From Pseudomonas sp. GGS8 (GTDB lineage: Bacteria > Pseudomonadota > Gammaproteobacteria > Pseudomonadales > Pseudomonadaceae), in assembly GCF_024168645.1 (NCBI RefSeq), contig NZ_JALJWF010000001.1:4467501-4531500 (forward strand): a stretch of DNA of 64,000 nt. Direction: 5' to 3'. Every line of letters begins with the position of its first letter. The first letter of the stretch is position 1. The position numbers and the translations under genes were made by a program. This document shows positions 58,501 through 64,000 of the stretch, piece after piece. The notes under the pieces were generated by a model. That model was given only the letters and a program-made list of their open reading frames with translations, made no database searches and was not told the origin of the DNA.

Positions 58501-61500
58501 CGGCAATCGCCTCGACCTGCTGGCCACCAACAACCTGACCAACAAGGCCGGCGGCATCATCGCCGGCCGTGATGTCTCGCTGACCGCCACCCGGGGCGAC
58601 GTGATCAACGAGCGCACCGTCACCACTCATGAAAGCGCTAGCGGTTATCGCAGCGAGCGCACGGACTTCGCCGACAGCGCCGCACGCATCGAGGCGGCCA
58701 ACGACCTCACCGTGAAGGCGGGGCAAGACATCAACATTGTCGGTGGTGTCATGCAAAGCGGTCGTGACATGAGCCTGAATGCAGGACGAGACCTCAACGT
58801 GTCTTCGGCGCAGGTCACCAACAGTGTGTTCAAGGACAGCAACCACAACAGCAGTGACATCACTCAATTGGGCGCCCAGATCAGCGCCGGACGTGATCTG
58901 TCGGCCGATGCCAAGCGTGATATCAACGTCAGCGCCAGCCAGATCGATGCCAAGCGCGACATCGCTATGGCGGCGGTCGACAACCTGACCATCAGCTCGG
59001 CAGCGGATGAAGAGCACTCCCTGTCCAAGAGCAAAAAACTCACGGTTCAGGAAGACCACGTCAGCCAGGTCATGTCGGGTGTCACGGCGGGTGGCAACGT
59101 GAAGTTGGATGCCGGTAAGGATCTCGCGGTTATCTCCAGCCGCATTACCGCAGGCGATGAGGCGTACCTGGTGGCGGGTGACAACCTCGATATTCTTGCG
59201 GCGAAAGACAGCGACTACTCGCTGTATGACATGAAGAAAAAGGGCTCCTTCGGCGCGAAGAAAACCCAGCGCGATGAAGTGACCGATGTGAAATACATCG
59301 GCAGTGAAATTACCACCGGGGGCAACCTGACCTTGGTCAGTGGTGGGGATCAGCGGTATCAGGTGGCGAAGCTGGAGAGTGGCAAGGACATCACGCTTGA
59401 CAGTGGTGGGGCGATTGTTTTTGAAGGGGTGAAAGACCTGCATGACGAGAGCCATACCAAGAGTGATGGAGACGCCTTTTGGACCTCATCGAAAGGCAAG
59501 GGCAATACCGACGAGACACTGCGCCAGACCCAGATGATTGCCAAAGGCAACATCACGATCAAGGCCGTCGAAGGTCTGCGAATCGACCTCAAAGAGGTGA
59601 ATCAGCAAAGCGTCAGCCAGACCATTGATGCGATGGTCCAGGCCGATCCGCAACTGGCATGGCTGAAGCAAGCCGAAGCACGGGGTGATGTGGACTGGAG
59701 GCAGGTCAAGGAGATTCATGAGTCGTTCAAGTACAGCAACTCGGGACTAGGGCCGGCTTCGCAGCTGATCATTGCGATTGCACTGGCTGCCGTCATGGGG
59801 CCGATGATGGCCAGCATGAACGCGATGATGCAGGCGGGCGCCTTGAGCGTGGCGACCAAGGCCACCGTCAGCACCATCGACAACCGCGGCAATCTTGGCA
59901 AGGTCATCAAGGACGTTACCTCGAAAGACAGTATCAAAGGTTACGTCGTAGCCGTTGCCACGGCGGGCGTCACTCAGGGCCTCAAGTACGATCCAGGCAA
60001 GATTGGCTTCGATGCCAATAGCCTGAACACCGTGGCGATCAAGGTGACCGCCGATGCGGTGATCAAGACGGCAGTCTACGGAGGAAGCTTCAAGGACAAT
60101 CTGGCCAGTTCGGCTGTCAGCGTAGCCGCCAGTATTGGTGGCGCGGTCGGCGCCGGGAAAATTGGCGATCTGCCCCTGCCAGAGGGCGGTTTGGAAAAAA
60201 TCCTGCTGCATGCGGGTTTGGGTGGCTTGCTGGCTGAAGCGATGGGCGGTGATTTCCGCACCGGAGCGCTGGCAGGTGGCGCCAACGAAGTGTTGGTCGG
60301 ATTGCTGGGCGACAAACTTTTACCCTCAAACCTTGTTCCGGGTTCTGCGGAGTACAACCAGGCCCAGGCCAATATTCTCGCGCTATCGCAAATTGTCGGT
60401 GTGCTAGGTGCGGCAGCTTCGGGTGGGGATGTCGGGGTTGGTGCTGCGGTGGCGGCGAATGCTACGCAGTACAACTTCTTGGGCGATCACGCCGAAGCCA
60501 AACGTGATCGAGCACGTGAAGAGTTCAAGGAAACAAATGGTATCGGGGCCGCCAGACAATTGGTGGAATTGGAGGGCGCTGATCAACGAAGCGACAACCT
60601 TCTTGCGAAGTATCGACTGGACAAAAGCTCGCTCTCGGCTGCGGAACTTGCGGAGCTAAATGCGTATGTGCAGGTTTACACATACGATATGGCGCTCAAA
60701 TACGGTGAGGATGTAGCTCGTACCCTTGCGAATGCTTTGATCCAGAATGGTCCTGATTCCGTTGGCATTTACCCCTATGCCGGGACCACCGAGGCAAAAA
60801 ACGCCTTCGCCGACGCGTTGCGAGCACAGCTGGGAGGCTGGGGCGAGCAGTTGGCTTGGATCAGGCCAAAAAGTGAAAACGAGCTGGTCTATAAAGACGC
60901 CCAAGGCTATTTGCAGATTAACAACGAGCAACAGGGCCTTTCGAACCTCGGTAGTCCGGCGTTGTACGGCCTTACCGGCTCATTGGGGGCTGGTATACGA
61001 ATCGCGGCAGCGGCCAATGGTGTCCTCCAGGCGGCTTATGGTGCGGATCAGGCGTTTAATGGTGATCTCTGGAACGCTGCTGGAAACATTGTGGTGGGGG
61101 CTCTGGGCGTAGCCAGCGTCAGAATCCCCAGTACAAGGTCACCGAATTCATCAGGTGTCAATACTGCACCGGTTTCAAGCCCATATTGGAATAGCTCGCT
61201 TGTGTCTGGTGAGTCGGTTGGGCTGTTTGATAGAACCGTGCTGCATGTCCCTGTAAATGATCAATTCTCTGCACGTGCAACTCAGGAGTTGCTGGATGCC
61301 ATCAATGCATTTCCTAGTAATACCCAAGCGTCTAAAGTCGCTACAATGATCGGTGCTTATGACCCGGTATCAGGAAAAATAGCTGTGGGGAGCAGCAATG
61401 GGAAAATTACTGCTGAAACTCTGGATGTGCGCACAGTTAATTATATAGAGAATCAACTAGGTGTTAAAATTGGCGATCTCACTAGTTTGTGTCGAAACGC

Positions 61501-61684
61501 GGCAGGCGCATGCGCTGAGGTAGCAGCTGTTGACAAGCTGGTAAGGTTGGGAGTAAATCCGGCAGGTGTAAAATTTACGGATGCTTTGCGTCCAAAGACA
61601 GTCAGAGAGGAAGGGGGAATCACCCCGAAAGCGATTATTGATACCTGTCCGAACTGCAAGGTTGTCTGGCCGGAGAAGAAATGA
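52556..61684 (+). CDS. cdiA: CdiA/FhaB-type effector with predicted YwqJ-like deaminase C-terminus
   Basis: A 3042-residue TpsA protein. Residues 1-48 are an extended signal (MPKRGLAFLLANVMFWQPM, cleavage after AQA). The TPS secretion domain follows (NPNL near 116, NPYGI near 157). About residues 310-1500 and 1870-2250 are beta-helix repeats of the type LDNQGG-LSS. A DUF637-like domain lies near 2400-2480 (ASQLIIAIALAAVMGPMMAS). The VENN-like position near 2635 reads ATQYNFLG. A Gly/Ala-rich pretoxin segment is near 2800-2860. From about 2860 the GC drops and the C-terminal toxin carries a CAE motif (Cys 2986-Glu 2988) and CPNC (Cys 3031, Cys 3034), the zinc set of YwqJ/CDA-fold deaminases. 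Start ATG 52556, 24 bases after cdiB. The deaminase call is by motif only. Confidence 0.88.
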   Translation: MDVRQLAFLAGQPAAALKNREHFWGMPKRGLAFLLANVMFWQPMWAQADGIVVATTGTSLGQAGNGVPIIQIATPNGTGLSHNQFHDYNVGTQGVILNNVANQTGATQLGGIIVGNPNLTNGVTAQTILNEVVGGSPSQLRGYTEVAGQSARVIVANPYGISCNGCGFINTPRVTLTTGKPVLDNGRLDRFQVDQGSVTIDGAGLNANNVDRFEIITRSAKINAEIQAKNLTIIAGRNDVNADSLNATARADDGSAKPQLAIDSSALGGMYAGAIKLVGTEAGVGVKLDGNLAASGGDIQLDANGHLSLAQTSATGAVNVKAASLDARGPVYGGTAVNVQTQGNLTNQQTLAARDSIALTAGGVLTNNGIIEAGVNADTSRNANGDVSLSAQNLTNTGKSVIASRNLTVNTAQTLNNQGGTLSAGQTANITAATLDNQNNGRVLSSSNLNLTANQVLNGNGLITSTGHLDATLGHLNNRTGELSSLATATLRMATLDNVAGLVNAGQALSITATGAVNNQGGKLTSLDALSLNAESVDNSSKGRIASNKALTVSVSSLDQHDGGQLTSGTSLTLDLNHGELNNQNGLINAPVLVLKNLAQVNNRNGEISSAQAFTLAADSLDNSNGKLLGNQAVTLRVQQALTSVKGLIAAASVDVQAGSLNNNGGTLTSRAGLELKVNGQLDNQDQGLINATQNLNVNAASLNNQNGGSLLGSAIAINFSGAMGDLNNANGLITTTGQLSIRNLRDLNNRGGELSSSQSYTLTGRNLDNSDGKLISRQQLDLTADVTTNLNGLISGWQSLSLLGGSLDNRNQGTLSSRDGDVLVDLTGAVRNSNAGALVSNGTLKVTAASLDNSDNGILSSAGAQTFVIAGTLNNAQGGLIDSGAALDIQAKTLSNANATINAQQDISFTGTDLNNSAGTLAGKGAITLDLLGTLTNTNGKLASNGPLGIQRARQIDNQGGQLASQGLLSLLTGGLDNRNGGTVAASELLTITASGVVQNSANGQIFSSAAGLTLNAASLDNAKGTLQSQGGLTVETSGAIDNQSGRIVTKDGNLDITATSLDSRGGVLSSLQGAFSSHITGVLRNGYDLNNNRQGGIIQAQSLDLKALAGLDNYGGRITAQTGDAIVDTGTNGNFDNRNGGLYAKGRVSVTGKDFDNSGDNDGQIGGQQIDLSLRGALNNRLGIIESESTLTITAASLDNQTGQLRALGSTGKTAFTIGGVFDNRNGTVESANNDLSLGAGGLLNVGGNVLHVGTGLFDIATGQLGGAGGSFVTRGGLTLTADGWTNSSVIQADRLTVNINSLNQTANGQLLAVSQLTGSGGNWNNDGLIASDGNLKIDLGGTYSGSGRLSSRGTLGLSAAQLNLNAAASIAGGGDTTVSVGGQLNNAGRLTSAANLTVNAGGINNFGTLASAQQLTATTGSLVNDRGLIFSGGNMGLRVNALNNSYANIYSLGNLTIDRNGQGAQADSIVNSSASIQSDGSMSLAASTIQNIRALLTISNGGIYTARIDEGACNRPHYHNDCGGPVVTHTWEITQREKLEVTAASAASSITAGGNLNINGGELFNQSSTIATSGNLTATLNNLTNTGVETNDTETVRVYRSERTDDAGGLVDAASAFTDQYWFASSGYDANHLTGLEAAMAHFIGATEVEMPEFRQVTQLATGDQSYAAIIQAAGAVNINAQNNIDNSVVRPGYTYVGSGPRTGTSASGSQFSTRITLNQQLPPDLAQQQVNPVSLPGFSLPSGQNGLFRLSQEGSTNPNGTGPQSWSLTGATVTASTSAPVTLNRVQGLPSNAGKSQPHKYLIETNPVLTDLKQFMSSDYLLSNLGYDPDQSAKRLGDGLYEQRLIQQAVVARTGQRFIDGQTSDEGLFKYLMNNAIASKTELNLSLGVSLTSEQVAALTHDIVWMENAEVNGEQVLVPVLYLANANNRLAANGALIQGRDVTLIAGKDLNNAGTLRASNNLSATASNDLVNSGLIETGNRLDLLATNNLTNKAGGIIAGRDVSLTATRGDVINERTVTTHESASGYRSERTDFADSAARIEAANDLTVKAGQDINIVGGVMQSGRDMSLNAGRDLNVSSAQVTNSVFKDSNHNSSDITQLGAQISAGRDLSADAKRDINVSASQIDAKRDIAMAAVDNLTISSAADEEHSLSKSKKLTVQEDHVSQVMSGVTAGGNVKLDAGKDLAVISSRITAGDEAYLVAGDNLDILAAKDSDYSLYDMKKKGSFGAKKTQRDEVTDVKYIGSEITTGGNLTLVSGGDQRYQVAKLESGKDITLDSGGAIVFEGVKDLHDESHTKSDGDAFWTSSKGKGNTDETLRQTQMIAKGNITIKAVEGLRIDLKEVNQQSVSQTIDAMVQADPQLAWLKQAEARGDVDWRQVKEIHESFKYSNSGLGPASQLIIAIALAAVMGPMMASMNAMMQAGALSVATKATVSTIDNRGNLGKVIKDVTSKDSIKGYVVAVATAGVTQGLKYDPGKIGFDANSLNTVAIKVTADAVIKTAVYGGSFKDNLASSAVSVAASIGGAVGAGKIGDLPLPEGGLEKILLHAGLGGLLAEAMGGDFRTGALAGGANEVLVGLLGDKLLPSNLVPGSAEYNQAQANILALSQIVGVLGAAASGGDVGVGAAVAANATQYNFLGDHAEAKRDRAREEFKETNGIGAARQLVELEGADQRSDNLLAKYRLDKSSLSAAELAELNAYVQVYTYDMALKYGEDVARTLANALIQNGPDSVGIYPYAGTTEAKNAFADALRAQLGGWGEQLAWIRPKSENELVYKDAQGYLQINNEQQGLSNLGSPALYGLTGSLGAGIRIAAAANGVLQAAYGADQAFNGDLWNAAGNIVVGALGVASVRIPSTRSPNSSGVNTAPVSSPYWNSSLVSGESVGLFDRTVLHVPVNDQFSARATQELLDAINAFPSNTQASKVATMIGAYDPVSGKIAVGSSNGKITAETLDVRTVNYIENQLGVKIGDLTSLCRNAAGACAEVAAVDKLVRLGVNPAGVKFTDALRPKTVREEGGITPKAIIDTCPNCKVVWPEKK

Positions 61685-62286
61685 TGACACTGAATAAGTA
61701 CTGGAAGCCCGGGTTTGGCGAACTGATTACTTGGTTTGCAATGGATAAAAACGGAGCTATTGCAGTTATGGTGAATAACTGCTTTGGGGGGCTCCCAGCT
61801 ATACTTTTAGAAGTTTCCGATGTAGATGAAAAACTCGATAGCTTTAATGAGTTTATGTGGGGGGAATCCGCTGAGTTTGATGAGGGCTCGGAAAATAAAA
61901 AAGGGCAGACGATACTGGGTTTTTATTCAGCCTATGCTTATAGGCATACTTCATCTCGGCGAGAGGTTGAAGAATGGGTTGCCAACAGATCATTATTTAG
62001 TGGAAGGTTGACGGAGTATAGTCTGCCATCAATTAAAGGTTTTTACGTTTTTCATGGTGTAGAAGGAAGTGTGTCAGGTGAGGATTTTCCTGTTGGGTAT
62101 GATGGGGGGACTGTAATGGGTGACTACTTTCGATACTTGATGCCCACTGTATTTGCTAGGGTGGAGGATATTCCCGTTGAGCTCAGAGGCTTGATTGCGG
62201 TATCCGATTCTTTGGAGTTTTCCAAAAGCTCTGTCATTTTTAATGAGGAAATTGATCACTTATTTACCCATCTTTATGGGGGGTAG
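61681..62286 (+). CDS. cdiI: Candidate CdiI immunity protein
   Basis: A 201-residue cytoplasmic protein, AT-rich like the toxin end. It overlaps the cdiA stop by four bases (ATGA), the classic place for a cognate immunity gene; a second ATG follows at 61684. It starts MMTLNKYWKPGFGELITWFA and is rich in aromatic and acidic residues (DEKLDSFNEFMWGESAEFDE), as expected for a protein that masks a toxin. I do not recognise a named immunity family. Specificity is inferred from position. Confidence 0.75.
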   Translation: MMTLNKYWKPGFGELITWFAMDKNGAIAVMVNNCFGGLPAILLEVSDVDEKLDSFNEFMWGESAEFDEGSENKKGQTILGFYSAYAYRHTSSRREVEEWVANRSLFSGRLTEYSLPSIKGFYVFHGVEGSVSGEDFPVGYDGGTVMGDYFRYLMPTVFARVEDIPVELRGLIAVSDSLEFSKSSVIFNEEIDHLFTHLYGG

Positions 62287-62360
62287 GTGGTGGTTTTTGT
62301 GGAGAGTGTTTACGGGGACAGACCTTGTGAAAACGAAAGGGGCGAAAACGGGGGCAGACC

Positions 62361-63682
62361 CTGAGGGATCCCCACAAATCTACTCCAGCGCCTGCGCCTG
62401 TTGATGTACCTCGGCTCGCAACGCGCGCTCAAGTCTCTCCAAGGTTTTTCGAGAGCTTGGGCCGCGTCCATTGCGCCAGTATTCCAAACCCAGCCGCCAC
62501 AGCGACAACACCCGTCGGCGTTTCAGGCTATTGCTTTGAAAGCGATGTTCATGACCCGCTTCACGGGCCTGCAACCCCGTTAAACAAATGATGTAGTTAG
62601 CCAAAGCTGAGATCAGTAAAAGCACTTCGATTCGGCGCGGGCAGTGACTCCGATGGCGAGCCACGCCAACTCCAAAGTGCTCGCTTTTTACATCCCTGAC
62701 GCCTTCTTCTATCCGCATACGCTGCTTGTAAATGGCCACGATTCTCGATGGATTCCATTGATCCTCCGGCAGGTTGCTGGCCAATAACCAAGGCTCTCGT
62801 TCACTATTAGCCGATTGTCTGCTGAGTTTGTTTTTAGCGATTGAACCGGTGACACGCTGGTGTTTACGACCCTTTGCCGAATGCCTGACGCAGTACAAAT
62901 GGATGAAGTGCGGAGCGCTTTGGGTCATCTCGATCTGACCCAGTGATTTCGGTGAGGACGACGCCAGGGCGTAGAGGTTTTTAACCGGCAGCCAAGTGTG
63001 TGCGTCGTTGCGGTAAAGGTCCCGGTTACGCACTCGCCCCACGTAATACCAACCTTGCGCCTCGACGGCTTTGATCCATGGCCGGCGAAAACCCGCATCA
63101 GCGACAAGGATCGGAACGCAGTCTTTGGGGAGCATTTCGGCCAAGGTTTGCAACAACCGTTTTTGATATTTCGGACAACCCTCGCGTTCATGAACACTCT
63201 CGTAAATGGGGAACGAACGTCCTGCCAAAGGAATGGCAGCGCGCAACAAAAAGAACTCTCCAGCCGCATCGATCGGCGACCAATCGACCAGGATCAACGG
63301 ATGTCTCAGCGACCCCAGCAAGGCTCGCAACATGACCCAGTAAAACAGCGAGCGCTCGGTTTGCAGATGCCGATTACCCAGCAACCGATCTACTCGTTTG
63401 ATGGCGTGTTTGGGGTAAGCCTTGCCTGACATGAATCGACCAAGCCCCGTCAGAGTGAGCCGACGTCCTTGGAGTAATGCGCTGACACAACACATCAATG
63501 TTTTCAGACGACGAGAATGGACAGTGGGAAGTGCTTGGGCGAGCGCACTGTGTAAGAATCGGATGGCCTGCATGGGTTCGGGATCTTGTTTTTGTGTGGT
63601 GCAATACAAGCTGCCGACCTATGCAGGTCTCTACAATTCCCAACTTCTTGATTTCTCGTAGGAAAAAGCGGGGATTTCTCAG
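62361..63682 (-). mobile_element. IS10-like (IS4 family) insertion sequence, complete
   Basis: Ends CTGAGGGATCCCC (62361) and, inverted, CTGAGAAATCCCC (63682) match the IS10-type terminal pattern CTGA-N3-ATCCCC with two differences between ends. The 9 bases GGGCAGACC flank it directly on both sides (62352-62360 and 63683-63691), a perfect target duplication of IS10 length. Size 1322 bases with one intact transposase gene. A recent, probably still functional insertion. Confidence 0.9.
62380..63573 (-). CDS. IS4-family transposase
   Basis: A 397-residue DDE transposase. Catalytic Asp residues fit VDWSPID and LVADAGFRR; the IS4 signature Y(2)R(3)E(6)K is intact in YKQRMRIEEGVRDVK. ATG 63573 (MQAIRFLHSALAQAL) was preferred over an in-frame upstream codon. 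No frameshift or early stop, so transposition competence is likely. Confidence 0.92.
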   Translation of the reverse strand: MQAIRFLHSALAQALPTVHSRRLKTLMCCVSALLQGRRLTLTGLGRFMSGKAYPKHAIKRVDRLLGNRHLQTERSLFYWVMLRALLGSLRHPLILVDWSPIDAAGEFFLLRAAIPLAGRSFPIYESVHEREGCPKYQKRLLQTLAEMLPKDCVPILVADAGFRRPWIKAVEAQGWYYVGRVRNRDLYRNDAHTWLPVKNLYALASSSPKSLGQIEMTQSAPHFIHLYCVRHSAKGRKHQRVTGSIAKNKLSRQSANSEREPWLLASNLPEDQWNPSRIVAIYKQRMRIEEGVRDVKSEHFGVGVARHRSHCPRRIEVLLLISALANYIICLTGLQAREAGHEHRFQSNSLKRRRVLSLWRLGLEYWRNGRGPSSRKTLERLERALRAEVHQQAQALE

Positions 63683-63781
63683 GGGCAGACCACATTTATC
63701 GAGGGCTGGATAATGCTCCTTCAATTTAATCGTGGTCTGTCCCCGTTTTCCGTAAATGTGGTCTGTCCTTAATTTTTCTTT

Positions 63782-64000
63782 AAGGATCATGTGAAACGTG
63801 ATGGAAGTGTAAGTCGTTTTGATCCAGATACCGGTATCGCTGAAGCATGGTCGAGATTTAAAAAAGGAACCTACAAGGCAGAAAGCGTCCAGCTGTTTAA
63901 GTATGAATATTTTGAATCTAGATTTGAAGGTGTTTTTAGGGCTGACTATGGTGCTTCTCATGATAAAACACAGATTCGGTACCCAGGTCCACTAGGTAAC
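63782..64000 (+). CDS. Start of a displaced toxin-like frame, partial
   Basis: An AT-rich frame open from 63772 (after TAA) to the window edge, in frame from KDHVKRDGSVSRFDPDTG. A GTG at 63791 with AAGGA before it could be a start; no ATG is present, so it may be the rest of an orphan cdiA-CT module cut at its 5' side by the palindromic repeat. The sequence has the look of polymorphic-toxin C-termini (charged, aromatic; AEAWSRFKKGTYKAESVQLF). Family not recognised. The full gene lies beyond 64000. Confidence 0.5.

Larger units (their letters stand above)
62312..63769. repeat. Palindromic GGGGACAGACC element split by an IS
   Basis: ACGGGGACAGACC at 62312-62324 is inverted at 63734-63746. A second pair, GAAAACGGGGGCAGACC at 62344-62360 and GGTCTGTCCCCGTTTTC at 63734-63750, points at each other, with TGTGGTCTGTCC at 63758. 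Without the IS these would lie about 60-140 bases apart. This looks like a mobile palindromic repeat (RAYT/REP-like in style) in the gap between immunity gene and the displaced module. Confidence 0.6.

Overview
The window looks like a chromosomal segment of a Pseudomonas of the fluorescens group. The codon use is GC-rich with strong third-position GC bias. It has REP/REPIN palindromes of the GTGGCGAGGGGGCTTGCC type, a DUF2790 exported peptide, a DUF6124 gene with a C4-like RNA leader, and a spu/puu polyamine locus. No rRNA, tRNA or CRISPR array was seen. All family assignments come from reading motifs in the translated sequence; no database search was run.

Layout. (1) 1-2.9 kb: 5' part of a secreted GDSL hydrolase, a divergent LysR regulator, a MarR-GNAT fusion with a palindromic operator, and mug. 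(2) 2.9-9.9 kb: a TetR gene diverging from a complete tripartite efflux operon (HlyD adaptor, DHA2-type MFS pump, NodT-type outer-membrane lipoprotein), then an aldo/keto reductase and a LysR gene. (3) 10-18.8 kb: DUF2790 peptide, amidase, SDR, two paralogous aldo/keto reductases and three dedicated regulators (two LysR, one AraC). (4) 18.8-22.3 kb: a compact operon of four proteins that all carry export signals (double carboxymuconolactone-decarboxylase domain protein, cupin, two alpha/beta hydrolases). (5) 22.4-30 kb: a glutamine-synthetase-like ligase / aldehyde dehydrogenase / Fe-alcohol dehydrogenase operon ending in the deletion scar of an amino-acid permease, a DUF6124 gene, an MHS-type transporter and a RidA protein. 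(6) 30-36.5 kb: small low-GC unknown genes, an HTH regulator with a beta-propeller protein, a polyglycine lipoprotein encoded by (GGT)17, a tiny overlapping gene pair, other small proteins and thpR. (7) 36.7-47.9 kb: a polyamine locus with a PotFGHI-type ABC importer, gamma-glutamyl hydrolase, gamma-glutamyl-polyamine synthetase, aldehyde dehydrogenase, FAD oxidase and a PuuR/PauR-type repressor, punctuated by three copies of one REPIN. (8) 48-50.4 kb: a MerR regulator diverging from an epimerase-like and an MBL-fold gene. (9) 50.5-64 kb: an IS66 remnant, then a contact-dependent inhibition / two-partner secretion locus: TpsB transporter, a 3042-residue TpsA/CdiA effector whose C-terminus looks like a YwqJ-type deaminase, a four-base-overlapping candidate immunity gene, an intact IS10-like element with a 9-bp target duplication, and the start of a second, displaced toxin-like reading frame that runs off the window.

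The most system-like regions are the CDI locus (deaminase effector, unassigned immunity protein, displaced module behind an IS inside a palindromic repeat), the four-gene exported-protein operon at 18.8-22.3 kb, and the two gamma-glutamylation modules, one around 22.7-26.6 kb of unknown substrate and one canonical.
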